Positions 8,246-17,356 of a stretch of 64,000 bases of DNA are shown piece by piece (positions within the stretch are counted from its first letter, which is position 1; every line of letters begins with the position of its first letter). The position numbers were made by a program, and so were the translations under genes. Below the pieces are notes generated by a model. It saw only the letters and a program-made list of their open reading frames with translations. It did not search any database and was not told the origin of the DNA. The DNA comes from Saccharothrix syringae (lineage in GTDB: Bacteria > Actinomycetota > Actinomycetes > Mycobacteriales > Pseudonocardiaceae): contig NZ_CP034550.1 of NCBI RefSeq assembly GCF_009498035.1, forward strand, positions 5,890,001-5,954,000, given 5' to 3'.

Positions 8246-8860
8246 CTACGCGCTCAGCCCACCCAGCGCCGACCCGACGACCACGTGGGCGAGCACCGCC
8301 AGCACCGCCGCCACCGGCAACGTGATCGCCCGCTCCGGCCACGTGCGCCCCAACAGCGGCACCAAGGCGAACACCGCGCCACACACCCACGCCTGAGCCT
8401 CGTAGTCCAACACCAGGGCGTAGTGCAGGCCCTCCTGGCCGAACACGCCCGCGAGCACGGCCAACCCCGCGACCCGCTGCCACCTCCGCCCGCTGGCGCG
8501 CCACCAGGCACCCGCCGCGCCGAACAGCGGACCGGCGAGGAAGGCCATCGCGAGCCACACCAGCGGCCAGGACCAGTCGCCCATGCCGTCACGCCCGAGC
8601 TCGGCCCAGCCATAGTAGCCGAGCACCAGGCCGCACTCGGCGCACAGCCCGCCGACCAGCGACACCACCATCCCCCAGCGGGACAGCAGCGCCCCCGCGC
8701 AGAACGCGGCGACCGTCCACACCGCACCGGAGTTGGCCAGTTGGTTCCACGCACCCGGCAGCACGCCTTGCGCCAGGTTGGTCAGCACACCCAGCAGCAG
8801 ACCACCTACAAGGGCCAACACTGGCGGTTGAACACGGCGCTCTTGCCTGACAGTCGTCAC
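8246..8860 (-). CDS. polytopic membrane protein, DUF6518-like
   Basis: About 204 residues with six or so hydrophobic segments and the string GVLTNLAQGVLPGAWNQLAN, which I associate with the DUF6518 family of actinomycete membrane proteins; the family name is from memory and not searched. No catalytic motif is visible and no function is known. The start is uncertain: GTG at 8860 is preferred over TTG at 8869. It lies about 20 bp downstream of the DUF418 gene in the same direction and may share its transcript. Confidence 0.75.
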   Translation of the reverse strand: MTTVRQERRVQPPVLALVGGLLLGVLTNLAQGVLPGAWNQLANSGAVWTVAAFCAGALLSRWGMVVSLVGGLCAECGLVLGYYGWAELGRDGMGDWSWPLVWLAMAFLAGPLFGAAGAWWRASGRRWQRVAGLAVLAGVFGQEGLHYALVLDYEAQAWVCGAVFALVPLLGRTWPERAITLPVAAVLAVLAHVVVGSALGGLSA

Positions 8861-8867
8861 GGACAGC

Positions 8868-8890
8868 AACTATACACACAGTTCATAGTT
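8868..8890. repeat. AT-rich inverted repeat between two membrane-protein genes
   Basis: AACTAT at 8868-8873 and ATAGTT at 8885-8890 are perfect 6-bp arms in an AT-rich island spanning the stop of the DUF418 gene and the start of the DUF6518-like gene. The island also contains TATAGT, so it may be an internal promoter with an operator. Confidence 0.35.
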
Positions 8891-10037
8891 GGCGAGCGGC
8901 CACGGGCCGCGCGCCCGTGGTCACCGCGCGGAGGAGCCATTCCAGCGGTCCGTAGCGGTGGCTGCGGAGCCACAGCGCGCTGAGTGCGAGCTGGACCGCG
9001 TAGATGCCGACCACGAGCCCGGCGACCGCGCCGTAGGACAGGGTGCCCATCAGGCCGAATCCGTACGCGGTGAAGACAACGCCCAGCACGACCGACTGCA
9101 GGATGTAGTTCGACAGCGCGACGCGACCCGCCGGGGCGAACACGGCCGCGGCTCGGGTGTCGAACAGGCGTAGCAGCACGGCGACGTACCCGCCGGCGAG
9201 CAGCGGAGCGGTGAGGATGCTGACCCCGATCGCGACCGTCTCGACAGGACTGCCGGGGTGGTTCACCGCGACGTAGGCGTAGAAACCGGCCCCCGCGAGC
9301 CCGATCGGCGCGCCGACGCGCAGCAGCCACGCCCACAGCGCCCGGTACCGCCCGGGTTCGGCGAGCACCCGCCGCCTGCCCGCCGCGAACCCGAGCAGGA
9401 ACATCGCCAGGGCGCTGGGCGCCTGGACGAACACGACGAACCCGAGCGTGGCGGGCAGCTGTCGCAGGCGCTCGGCGACCACCGTCCCCGGACTCCCCCG
9501 GTAGGCGGCCACTGTCTCGGCGACCTGCGCGGACACCGCGGCGGCGTCGGCCGGGGCGCGGGTGAGCACGTCGAGGACACCCAGCAGGGTCCACAACGCA
9601 CCGCTGACGAGGATCAGGCCCACCGCCAGCCGGACCGCGCGCCTCGGGGAGATGCCGCGCAGCGCCAGCAGGACGAGGCCGAGCAGGGCGTAGGTGGTGA
9701 GGATGTCGCCGTGGAACAGCAGCACGGCGTGCGCGACGCCGATCGCCGCGAGCCCGAGGTGCCGCCGCAGCATCCGCGGCCGGAAGGCGACGCCGGCGCG
9801 GGCGGCGGAGTCCATCTGCTGCGTGAAGCTGTAGCCGAAGAGGAAGGAGAACAGCAGGTAGAACTTGGTTTCGAAGAACATCGAGACGATCCACTGGACG
9901 GCCGGGTCGCGTGCCGGATCGGCGATCCCGGAGCCGTAGTAGCCGGTCGCGAAGACCCACGCGTTGACGGCGAGGATGCCGAACAGCGCGAATCCGCGCA
10001 GCGCGTCCAACCGCACGAGGCGGTACTGGTCGGACAC
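8883..10037 (-). CDS. DUF418-domain membrane protein (YeiB-like)
   Basis: About 384 residues with roughly eight transmembrane helices. The N-terminus RLVRLDALRGFALFGILAVN is the hallmark of the YeiB/DUF418 family, which is related to membrane acyltransferases, and the C-terminal part (GRVALSNYILQS) belongs to the DUF418 domain. No biochemical role is established. I prefer the GTG at 10037, which has AAAGGCGG ahead of it; an ATG at 10052 has no ribosome site and abuts the operator. It is divergent from the TetR gene with a shared operator between them, so TetR is its likely repressor. Confidence 0.87.
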   Translation of the reverse strand: MSDQYRLVRLDALRGFALFGILAVNAWVFATGYYGSGIADPARDPAVQWIVSMFFETKFYLLFSFLFGYSFTQQMDSAARAGVAFRPRMLRRHLGLAAIGVAHAVLLFHGDILTTYALLGLVLLALRGISPRRAVRLAVGLILVSGALWTLLGVLDVLTRAPADAAAVSAQVAETVAAYRGSPGTVVAERLRQLPATLGFVVFVQAPSALAMFLLGFAAGRRRVLAEPGRYRALWAWLLRVGAPIGLAGAGFYAYVAVNHPGSPVETVAIGVSILTAPLLAGGYVAVLLRLFDTRAAAVFAPAGRVALSNYILQSVVLGVVFTAYGFGLMGTLSYGAVAGLVVGIYAVQLALSALWLRSHRYGPLEWLLRAVTTGARPVAARQL

Positions 10038-10054
10038 AGGTCCGCCTTTCATAA

Positions 10055-10068
10055 ACCGAGTAGTCGGT
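10055..10068. promoter_or_regulatory. TetR operator between divergent genes
   Basis: ACCGAGTAGTCGGT is a 14-bp inverted repeat (5-bp arms ACCGA/TCGGT) flanked by AAA and CTAATATT. It is close to the ACCGACnnGTCGGT form seen with many actinomycete TetR proteins and lies in the 85-bp gap between the membrane-protein gene and the TetR gene. Confidence 0.7.
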
Positions 10069-10122
10069 CTAATATTGAGGGCGCACGATCCACACCGTCA
10101 ACCCCCTGGTTGAATCGGACCC

Positions 10123-10731
10123 ATGCGCACCGTGGACCCGGCCAAGCGCGAGGCGAAGCGACTCCAGATCCTGGCGGCCGCGGCGCGGTGCTTCGCGCGC
10201 AAGGGGTTCGGCCAGACCCGCACCGCCGACATCTGCGCCGAGGCGGGGATGAGCCCCGGCAACCTGTTCTACTACTTCGGCAGCAAGCAGGACATCTTCG
10301 CCGCGGTCGTCGAGCAGGACGGCGTCGACACCGAGGCGCTGTTCGCCGGCCTGTCGGCCGCCGAGCCGTGGGACGCGCTGACCCGGTTCTTCGACCTGGT
10401 GGTCGACCTGGCCGCGGACGCGGACTACGCCCGCCTCGCCCTGGAGATCTCCGCCCAGGCCCACCGCGACGAGCGGATCGCGGCCCTGGTCGCGGCCAAC
10501 GACCGGTCGGTGCGCTCCGGCCTGGCCGACCTGGTCGCGCGGGCGACCGGGGCAGGCCGGATCGACCCCGGCCTGGACCCGACCACGACCGCCACCTGGC
10601 TCGCCACCCTGGTGGACGGCCTGTTCAACCGCGTCGCGGTGGACGCGGGCTTCGCACCGGAGCGCGAACGCGAGTCACTGCACCTGATCCTCGCCCGACT
10701 CCTGCGCCACGAGGCCCAACCCGAATCCTGA
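10123..10731 (+). CDS. TetR-family transcriptional regulator
   Basis: A 202-residue regulator with the N-terminal TetR HTH (QILAAAARCFARKGFGQTRTADICAEAG, then SPGNLFYYFGSKQDIFAAV) and an all-helical ligand domain without recognisable ligand residues. Its promoter faces that of the DUF418 gene across a perfect ACCGA/TCGGT palindrome, so it probably represses both. A hydrophobic effector or membrane stress would fit two target membrane proteins, but that is inference. Confidence 0.92.
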   Translation: MRTVDPAKREAKRLQILAAAARCFARKGFGQTRTADICAEAGMSPGNLFYYFGSKQDIFAAVVEQDGVDTEALFAGLSAAEPWDALTRFFDLVVDLAADADYARLALEISAQAHRDERIAALVAANDRSVRSGLADLVARATGAGRIDPGLDPTTTATWLATLVDGLFNRVAVDAGFAPERERESLHLILARLLRHEAQPES

Positions 10732-10795
10732 CCGCCGGCACCGTTCCCTCCCCCGGATATCCTGGGCCCCTGCCGACCTGGTGGAGGAAGCGTTC

Positions 10796-11668
10796 GTGCG
10801 CATCGGTGTGTTCTACGACGGGACGTGGTTCGCGTACCTGAGCGACTTCTACGCGACCGTGCACCCGCGGGCGGCCCGGATCTCGCTGGACGGCCTCCAC
10901 GACGCGCTGCGCTGGCACGTCCACACCGAGACCGGTCACCCCTTCGAGGAGTGCGTCGTGCCGGAGGCGCACTACGTGCGCGGCCGCATCGACACCCCCG
11001 CGACGTCCTTCGACGCGGCCCTGGCCGCGGCCGGCGTCACCCGGCACGACCTCCCGCTGCTGGGCGGCAAGGAGAAGGGCGTGGACGTCCACTTCGCACT
11101 GGAGGTGTGGGACCGGGCCACCACCTCGCCGTTGCAGTGGGTCGTCCTGATCACCGGGGACGCCGACTTCACCCCGCTGGCCGGCAGGCTGACCACGCGC
11201 GGCGTGCGCGTGGTCGTCCCGGTGGTCGAGCCCCGGATGCCGTGGTTCCCGTCCTCGTCCCCGCCGGAGTGGACGCCGCGTACCGCCGCTCCCCTGCGCG
11301 CGGCGGCAACCTCGACGCCCGCGTTCGACGACCTGTTCGCCCCCGCCGACCGCGCCGACTCCCCGCTCCGGTCCCCGTTCGTGGCCTCGCGGCAGGCCGC
11401 GGCCTCCCCCGCGGGCACCCCGCGCGGCCGCCGCCGGGGCACCGTGACCGGCTGGCAGCCGGGGCAGTCGCACGGTTTCATCACCGACACCCGCGGCGGC
11501 TCGTGGTTCGCCTCCCGCGACGACCTGCCGGGCAGCCGGACCATGCTGCCCAGCGGGACGCCGGTGTCGTTCACCGGCTCACCCGTCCCGCCGCCGGGGC
11601 ACAGGTACCCGCGGGCCTACTCGATCCGAACCGAGCCCGATTCGGCGATGTCGCACCGGACACCATGA
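10796..11668 (+). CDS. NYN-domain nuclease-like protein with C-terminal cold-shock-like domain
   Basis: About 290 residues. Residues 1 to about 150 are a PIN-like NYN ribonuclease fold with its acidic residues in IGVFYDGTWFAY, LPLLGGKEKGVDVHFALEVW and LITGDADFTPLAGRL. Residues of about 155-215 are a disordered Ala/Pro/Ser linker, and the C-terminal ~65 residues (RGTVTGWQPGQSHGFITD..GGSWFASRDDLPG) look like an OB/cold-shock-type RNA-binding domain. A metal-dependent RNase with its own RNA-binding module is the natural reading; its target is unknown. The GTG at 10796 is chosen because GGAGG lies 8 bp upstream; the in-frame GTG at 10781 overlaps that site. Confidence 0.88.
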   Translation: MRIGVFYDGTWFAYLSDFYATVHPRAARISLDGLHDALRWHVHTETGHPFEECVVPEAHYVRGRIDTPATSFDAALAAAGVTRHDLPLLGGKEKGVDVHFALEVWDRATTSPLQWVVLITGDADFTPLAGRLTTRGVRVVVPVVEPRMPWFPSSSPPEWTPRTAAPLRAAATSTPAFDDLFAPADRADSPLRSPFVASRQAAASPAGTPRGRRRGTVTGWQPGQSHGFITDTRGGSWFASRDDLPGSRTMLPSGTPVSFTGSPVPPPGHRYPRAYSIRTEPDSAMSHRTP

Positions 11669-11710
11669 CGCCGGTCCTGTTACCTTCTCCCGGCCGTGCT
11701 CGTCATGGGG

Positions 11711-11738
11711 GTGACGACCGGGCACGTCCGGTCGTCAC
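11711..11738. terminator. hairpin between the NYN gene and the VOC gene
   Basis: A perfect 11-bp stem (11711-11721 with 11728-11738) with a 6-base loop, 42 bp past the NYN stop and 24 bp before the VOC gene. It can be the NYN terminator or a leader structure of the VOC-sigma operon. Confidence 0.5.
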
Positions 11739-11762
11739 ATCGACGAGCGAGGTGGGGCGAGG

Positions 11763-12155
11763 ATGCTGACCAACATCATGTACGTGACGGTCTACGTCAC
11801 CGATCAGGACCGTGCGCTGGAGTTCTACGCGGAGGGCCTGGGCCTGGAGAAGCGGATCGACTTCCCGGGGCCCGACGGCCGTTTCCTCACCGTCGGCGTG
11901 CCCGGCAGCCCGGTGCAGGTCGTCCTGTGGTCGCACGCGGCCTCCGCGGGACAGCCGGCCGACGCGGGCCCGCCCGTCGCGCCCGGTCCGCTCATCCTCG
12001 AATCCGACGACCTGCGCGAGGACTTCGAGACCTTCCGCCGGCGTGGCGTCACCTTCACCGAGCCCGAACCCGTGGACTACCCGTTCGGGCTGCGCGTCGA
12101 GGCGGTGGACCCGGACGGCAACCGGATCTCGCTGCGCGAGCGGCGCACGGCGTGA
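11763..12155 (+). CDS. VOC-family (glyoxalase/bleomycin-resistance) protein
   Basis: A 130-residue vicinal-oxygen-chelate protein: MLTNIMYVTVYVTDQDRALEFYAEGLGLEKR at the start, GRFLTVGVPG in the middle and a C-terminal VEAVDPDGNRISLRER with the glutamate region usual for metal or substrate contact. The function within the superfamily is open. Its TGA overlaps the GTG of the sigma factor gene (GTGA), so the two are translationally coupled. Confidence 0.9.
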   Translation: MLTNIMYVTVYVTDQDRALEFYAEGLGLEKRIDFPGPDGRFLTVGVPGSPVQVVLWSHAASAGQPADAGPPVAPGPLILESDDLREDFETFRRRGVTFTEPEPVDYPFGLRVEAVDPDGNRISLRERRTA

Positions 12156-13012
12156 CCGCCCACCCCTCCGACCTCGTGGCCGAGGCGTTCGAGGCCCAGC
12201 GCGACCGGCTGCGCGCCGTCGCGTACCGCGTGCTGGGCTCGCACGCCGACGCCGAGGACGCGGTCCAGGAAGCCTGGGTGCGCCTGGTCGGCCGGGACGC
12301 GGCGTCGATCGACAACCTGGCGGGCTGGCTGACCACCGTGGTCGGCCGGATCAGCCTGGACGTCCTGCGATCCCGCCGCGCCCGCCCGGAGACCGCCTAC
12401 GGGCAGGAGTCCGGGGACCTGCTGGTGACGCCCGACGACGGCCCCGCACCGGACGAGCAGGCGGCGCTGGCCGACTCGATCGGCCTCGCCCTGCTCGTCG
12501 TGCTCGACACCCTGACCCCGAACGAGCGCCTGGCGTTCGTCCTGCACGACATGTTCGCGGTGCCCTTCCACGACATCGGCCGGATCCTGGGCAAGTCCGG
12601 CGACGCCGCCAAGATGATCGCCAGCCGCGCCCGCCGCAAGGTCCGGGCCGCGGACCGGCCGGCGGCCCCCGGCCGCGAACACCGGGAGGTCGTCGACGCC
12701 TTCCGCGCCGCCGCCCTCGGCGGCGACTTCGAAGCACTCCTGCGCGTCCTGGACCCGAACGTGGAACTGACCGTCGACACCCCCGGCGGCGTGATCGTCA
12801 CCCTCGGTGCCACCGAGGTCGCCGCCGGCGCCCGCACGTTCTCCGGCGAGGCCGCCCACCACCGCCCCGTCCTGGTCGACGGCATCCCCGGCCACCTGTC
12901 TTGGCGCCCCGACGGGACACCCCTGTCCGCCATCGCCTTCACGGTCGCCGGAGGCCGGATCACCGCCATCCACATCGTCGTCGACCCGGCCAAGCTCGCC
13001 TCGATGCACTGA
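12152..13012 (+). CDS. ECF sigma factor, SigJ-like, with SnoaL-like tail
   Basis: A 286-residue ECF sigma factor. Region 2 spans about residues 10-85 (AFEAQRDRLRAVAYRVLGSHADAEDAVQEAWVRL), region 4 about 110-165 (LTPNERLAFVLHDMFAVPFHDIGRILGKS), and the remaining ~115 residues form a SnoaL_2-type cone (REVVDAFRAAALGGDFEALLRVLDPNVELTVD) as in SigJ and other ECF41-type factors, where the tail replaces an anti-sigma factor. The coupled VOC gene fits the common pairing of ECF41 factors with a small oxidoreductase-like or carboxymuconolactone-type gene. The GTG at 12152 overlaps the preceding stop. Confidence 0.92.
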   Translation: MTAHPSDLVAEAFEAQRDRLRAVAYRVLGSHADAEDAVQEAWVRLVGRDAASIDNLAGWLTTVVGRISLDVLRSRRARPETAYGQESGDLLVTPDDGPAPDEQAALADSIGLALLVVLDTLTPNERLAFVLHDMFAVPFHDIGRILGKSGDAAKMIASRARRKVRAADRPAAPGREHREVVDAFRAAALGGDFEALLRVLDPNVELTVDTPGGVIVTLGATEVAAGARTFSGEAAHHRPVLVDGIPGHLSWRPDGTPLSAIAFTVAGGRITAIHIVVDPAKLASMH

Positions 13013-13022
13013 TCCCCCGCCG

Positions 13023-13059
13023 GGCGGTGCGGGCCCGGGATCGCCGGGCCCGCACCGCC
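13023..13059. terminator. perfect 16-bp stem between convergent genes
   Basis: 13023-13038 pairs perfectly with 13044-13059 around a 5-base loop. It lies 10 bp past the sigma factor stop and 7 bp past the convergent GH31 stop, so it probably ends transcription both ways. Confidence 0.85.
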
Positions 13060-13066
13060 GCGCGCA

Positions 13067-15364
13067 TCACCGGACGCCGGTCAGGGTCACCGCACCACCG
13101 CCGGCCTCGACCAGCACCCCGTCGGGGTGCGGCCGGGTCCGTCCCCCCTCCACCGCGTCGACCGAACCGGCGCCGACCACCAGCAGCCGCCAGTGCGTCG
13201 GCGGGGTGTCGGCCCCCACCTCGATCCGGTCACCCCGCCGCCGGGTGCGGAAGGTCGTGCCGCCGACCACCGTCACGTGGTCGCCGTCCGCCAACCGGTA
13301 CGCCCGCAGCGTGACGCCCTCGGCGTGGTCGTAGTCGGGCCGGTCGTCGACCGCGCCCACGGGCAGCACGGTGTCGGGCCGCACCAGCAGCGGCAGGGTG
13401 AGGAAGTCGCAGCGGTCGCGCGCCCAGCGCGGGCCGGTCACCTCGGCCCCGGTCAGCAGGTGGGTCCACGTACCTTCCGGCACGTAGTAGGAGACCTCGC
13501 CGTCGTCGGCGAACACCGGCGCCACCAGCAGGTCGTCGCCCAGCATGTACTGGCGCTCCAGGTACGCGCACGCGGGGTCGTCCGGGAACTCCAGGGCCAT
13601 CGCGCGCATCATCGGCACGCCCGCCTCCACCGCCTGCCGCGCGGCCCGGTCCAGGTAGGGCATCAGGCCCAGCTTGAGCTTGGTGAAGCGCCGCAGCACG
13701 TCCACGGCCTCCTCGTCGAACAGCCACGGCACCCGGTAGGAGCCGCTGCCGTGCAGCCTGCTGTGCGAGGACAGCAGGCCGAACGCCGTCCACCGCTTGA
13801 ACAGCGCCGCCGACGGGGTGCCCTCGAAGCCACCGATGTCGTGGCTCCAGAAGCCGAACCCGGACAGGCCCAGCGACAGGCCGCCGCGCAGGCTCTCGGC
13901 CATCGACTCGTAGCTGGACTCGCAGTCGCCGCCCCAGTGCACGGGGAACCGCTGCGAGCCGACCGTGGCCGAGCGGGCGAACACCACGGCCTCCTCGGGA
14001 CCGCGCCTGCGGCGCAGCACCTCGAACACCGTCCGGTTGTAGAGGTAGGTGTAGTAGTTGTGCATCCGCTCGGGGTCGGAGCCGTCGTGGTAGACCACGT
14101 CGGTGGGCACCCGCTCGCCGAAGTCGGTCTTGAAGCAGTCCACGCCCTGCGCCAGCAGCGCGTCGAGCTTGGCCGCGTACCACTCGCGGGCGGCCGGGTT
14201 GGTGAAGTCGACCAGCGCCATGCCCGGCTGCCACAGGTCCCACTGCCACACCTCGCCGGTCGGCCTGCGCAGCAGGTAGCCGGCCGCGGCGCCCTCGGCG
14301 AACAGCGGTGACCGCTGCGCGACGTAGGGGTTGATCCACAGCGAGACGCGCAGGCCGCGGGAGCGCAGCCGGTCGAGCATGCCGACCGGGTCGGGGAAGG
14401 TGCGCGGGTCCCAGGTGAAGTCGCACCAGTGGAACTCGCGCATCCAGAAGCAGTCGAAGTGGAACACGCTCAGCGGCAGGTCGCGCTCCGCCATGCCGTC
14501 GACGAACCGGGTCACCGTCGCCTCGTCGTAGGAGGTGGTGAACGAGGTGGACAGCCACAGGCCGAACGACCACGCGGGCGGCAGCGCGGGCCGGCCGGTG
14601 AGCGCGGTGTACTTGCGCAGCACCTCCTTGGGCGTGGGCCCGTAGATGACGAAGTACTCCAGCTCCTCGTCCTCCACGCTGAACCCGACCTTGGACACCG
14701 CCTCGGAACCGACCTCGAACGACACCCGCCCGGGATGGTTGACGAACACCCCGTACCCGCCGCTGGTCAGGTAGAACGGGACGTTCTTGTACGCCTGCTC
14801 GCTGCTGGTGCCGCCGTCGGCGTTCCACACGTCCACGACCTGGCCGTTGCGCACCAGCGGCCCGAACCGCTCGCCGAGGCCGTAGACCACGTCGCCCACG
14901 CCCAGGTCGAGCTGCTCGCGGACGTGGTGCGCGCCGTCGGCGGTCATGAAGCCCATGCCCTTGGCGCCGCTGCCGGTCAGCCTGCGCCCGTCGGCGGTGA
15001 AGTCGACCCGCCACCGGTCGCCGCGGTGGACGTGCGCGGACAGGGTGCCCGCGGTCAGCACCACCCCGGCGTCGTCGTCGACCACCTTGGCCTCGTGCCC
15101 CGGGTCGGCGACCACGGCGAACCGCGGGCCGTTATCCGCGCCGCCGGCGAAGTGGGTGATGGTCACGCCGACCACGTCGGGCATCGGCGAGGACAGGCGC
15201 AGGGCGACCACCGGGCCCTTGAGCGTGTCGCCCCGGTGCCGCACGGGGTGGGTCGGCGCGTGCACGACGACCTCGCCCTCCCCCACGACGACGTCGTGCA
15301 CCTGGACCGGGTGGGCGGCCTGGACCCCCGGCCGCAGCAGCCAGTACCCGTCGGTGAACTTCAC
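13067..15364 (-). CDS. GH31 alpha-xylosidase (YicI-like)
   Basis: A 765-residue GH31 enzyme that should hydrolyse alpha-1,6-linked xylose from xyloglucan-type oligosaccharides. The nucleophile motif FKTDFGERVP gives Asp414 and the acid-base motif HWGGDCESSYESM gives Asp480, nearly the same positions as the catalytic Asp416 and Asp482 of E. coli YicI; FKTDFGE is typical of alpha-xylosidases in this family. There is no signal peptide, so it works on imported sugars, which fits the ABC importer upstream. The start is the GTG at 15364, seven bases after AGGAG. It lies 283 bp behind the second permease in the same direction, probably the last gene of the sugar operon. Confidence 0.92.
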   Translation of the reverse strand: MKFTDGYWLLRPGVQAAHPVQVHDVVVGEGEVVVHAPTHPVRHRGDTLKGPVVALRLSSPMPDVVGVTITHFAGGADNGPRFAVVADPGHEAKVVDDDAGVVLTAGTLSAHVHRGDRWRVDFTADGRRLTGSGAKGMGFMTADGAHHVREQLDLGVGDVVYGLGERFGPLVRNGQVVDVWNADGGTSSEQAYKNVPFYLTSGGYGVFVNHPGRVSFEVGSEAVSKVGFSVEDEELEYFVIYGPTPKEVLRKYTALTGRPALPPAWSFGLWLSTSFTTSYDEATVTRFVDGMAERDLPLSVFHFDCFWMREFHWCDFTWDPRTFPDPVGMLDRLRSRGLRVSLWINPYVAQRSPLFAEGAAAGYLLRRPTGEVWQWDLWQPGMALVDFTNPAAREWYAAKLDALLAQGVDCFKTDFGERVPTDVVYHDGSDPERMHNYYTYLYNRTVFEVLRRRRGPEEAVVFARSATVGSQRFPVHWGGDCESSYESMAESLRGGLSLGLSGFGFWSHDIGGFEGTPSAALFKRWTAFGLLSSHSRLHGSGSYRVPWLFDEEAVDVLRRFTKLKLGLMPYLDRAARQAVEAGVPMMRAMALEFPDDPACAYLERQYMLGDDLLVAPVFADDGEVSYYVPEGTWTHLLTGAEVTGPRWARDRCDFLTLPLLVRPDTVLPVGAVDDRPDYDHAEGVTLRAYRLADGDHVTVVGGTTFRTRRRGDRIEVGADTPPTHWRLLVVGAGSVDAVEGGRTRPHPDGVLVEAGGGAVTLTGVR

Positions 15365-15647
15365 TTGCGCTCCTGTCGGTGGAGATCGGGCCGTTCGCGG
15401 CCGGGAGGGGACCAAGGCGCTGAACCGGCGGCGAGGGGTTCGCGGGGGTGTCGGGTGCGGTCGCGCGGCTGGTGGCCGGCGCCCTCCGACGAAGTGCCGG
15501 GCACGGCGATCCCGGAGGCGGAGGAGTCGGGACCTGCCCGCTGCACCTGGCGGGTGGTGCGGTGGCGCGGCCCGGGTAATCGCGCGAACCGCCGCACGCG
15601 GAGGTCGCCGCGCCAGGCGCGGAATTCGTTCGCCGGACGGGGAGCGC

Positions 15648-16460
15648 TCACCTCACCGCTCCCGCCGTGACACCGCGGGCCAGCGCCCGCTGGAAGACGA
15701 GGAAGAACACGACGGCGGGCAGCACGCCGAGCAGCGCGGAGGCGCCGGTCGTGGTGGCGTCCATCATCCGCTGGCCCTGGAGCACCCCGAGCGCCACCGG
15801 CACCGTCTGGTTGTCGTTGGAGATCAGCAGCACCATGGGGAGGAAGAACTCGTTCCAGGTCCAGATGAAGAAGAACACGAACAGCACCGACAGCGTCGGC
15901 CTGCTGACCGGCACCACCACCCGCACCAGGGTCTGCCACTTGCCCGCGCCGTCGATGCGGGCCGCCTCCAGCAGCTCCCGGGGGAACTCGCCGAGCGTGG
16001 AGGTGAGCAGGTAGGTGCCGAAGGCGGCCTGGACGGCCGTGAAGATGACGATCACGGCCGTCTTGGTGTCGTAGAGGCCGACCTGGTTGGTCAGGAAGTA
16101 CAGCGGGTAGACCAGCGCTTCCTGCGGCAGGGTGTTGGCGACCAGGAACACCACCAGGATCCACAGCCTGCCGCGCACCCGGCCGATGCCCAGCGCGTAG
16201 GCGTTGCACACCGACACCACGACCGCCAGCACCGCCACCGAACCGCTGATCACCACGCTGTTGAGCAGCTTGCGCCCGAAGTCCACCCGCTGCCAGAAGG
16301 CGATCAGCGCGTCCAGCGACACCGGGTCGGGCACGGCGAGCGGCCCGTTGGCGGCGTAGTCCGCGGGCGTCTTGACCGCGTTGAGCGCCACGATCGCGAA
16401 CGGCACCAGCATCGCCACGGCCAGCACGACCACCGACCACAGCACCGCGTGCCGCCTCAC
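15648..16460 (-). CDS. carbohydrate ABC transporter permease, MalG-type
   Basis: A 270-residue inner-membrane permease with six hydrophobic helices. The EAA loop that docks the ATPase is ELLEAARIDGAGKWQTLVRVVVPVSRP, and VRRHAVLWSVVVLAVAMLVPF is the first helix. The GTG start overlaps the stop of the MalF-type gene (GTGA), showing coupling. No ATP-binding gene is present in the operon; actinomycete importers of this type usually share an MsiK-like ATPase encoded elsewhere. Confidence 0.93.
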   Translation of the reverse strand: MRRHAVLWSVVVLAVAMLVPFAIVALNAVKTPADYAANGPLAVPDPVSLDALIAFWQRVDFGRKLLNSVVISGSVAVLAVVVSVCNAYALGIGRVRGRLWILVVFLVANTLPQEALVYPLYFLTNQVGLYDTKTAVIVIFTAVQAAFGTYLLTSTLGEFPRELLEAARIDGAGKWQTLVRVVVPVSRPTLSVLFVFFFIWTWNEFFLPMVLLISNDNQTVPVALGVLQGQRMMDATTTGASALLGVLPAVVFFLVFQRALARGVTAGAVR

Positions 16461-17356
16461 CGGCGCGCACCCCGGTCCTGCACCCGCAGGAACACCGCGG
16501 TCAGCACCAGCACGAGCACCGTCAGCACCGTCGCCACGGCCGCGCCGTAGCCGACCCTGGTCCGCTCGAAGAAGTTCTGGAACGAGTAGTACGACGGCAC
16601 GGTGGTGGCGCCACCCGGGCCTCCCCTGGTCAGCACGTAGATCGGGGCGAACACCTTGAGCGCGGCGATGGTGCAGGTCAGCAGGACCACGAACACCTCG
16701 GGGCGCAGCTGCGGCACGGTGACGTTGCGGAACCGGCCCCACCACGACGCGCCGTCGAGCTCCGCGGCCTCGTGCAGCGACGGGTCGACCCGCCCCATGC
16801 CGGCCATGAAGATCACCACGGGGTAGCCGACCTGGATCCACAGCAGCACGCCCATCACCGACCACAGGGCCAGGTCGGGGTCGCCGAGCCAGTCGCCCGC
16901 CAGCGCGTCGAACCCGACCGCGCGCAGCAGCTCGTTGAGCGCGCCGTCGCGCGGCGCCAGGACCCAGCCCCACACGATCCCGGCGACGGCCACCGGCAGC
17001 ACCTGCGGCAGGTAGACGCACGCCCGCAGCACGGCGGCGGCGCGCATGCCGAAGTGCCTGCCGATGTAGTCGAACAGCACGGCGGCGATCAGCAGCCCGG
17101 CCAGGGTCGGCAGGACCGCCATGGCCACCACCAGGCCGACGTTGTGCCGGAACGACGCCCAGAACGTGCCGTCCGACAGCAGCCGCGCGTAGTTGTCCAG
17201 GCCGATCCACTCCGGCTCGCCCGCGCCGGACCACTCGGTGAGGCTGATGCCGACGTTCATGCCGAACGGCACCAGCACCACGGCGAGCAGCAGCAGGCCG
17301 CCGGGCAGCAGGAACAGCAGGTAGGAGCCGCGGTCGCGGAGGGCGGGAGGGATCAT
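16457..17356 (-). CDS. carbohydrate ABC transporter permease, MalF-type
   Basis: A 299-residue permease with six helices, an N-terminal LLFLLPGGLLLLAVVLVPF segment and the EAA loop HEAAELDGASWWGRFRNVTVPQLRP. It pairs with the MalG-type protein to form the channel. Its ATG at 17356 overlaps the stop of the binding-protein gene (ATGA), and its own stop overlaps the next GTG, so the three transport genes are translated as one coupled unit. Confidence 0.93.
   Translation of the reverse strand: MIPPALRDRGSYLLFLLPGGLLLLAVVLVPFGMNVGISLTEWSGAGEPEWIGLDNYARLLSDGTFWASFRHNVGLVVAMAVLPTLAGLLIAAVLFDYIGRHFGMRAAAVLRACVYLPQVLPVAVAGIVWGWVLAPRDGALNELLRAVGFDALAGDWLGDPDLALWSVMGVLLWIQVGYPVVIFMAGMGRVDPSLHEAAELDGASWWGRFRNVTVPQLRPEVFVVLLTCTIAALKVFAPIYVLTRGGPGGATTVPSYYSFQNFFERTRVGYGAAVATVLTVLVLVLTAVFLRVQDRGARR

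Noticed and set aside
15365..15647. A gene in the gap between the MalG permease and the GH31 enzyme
   Set aside because: The open frames here have poor third-position bias and no ribosome site; the gap holds only the GH31 ribosome site and perhaps its promoter.
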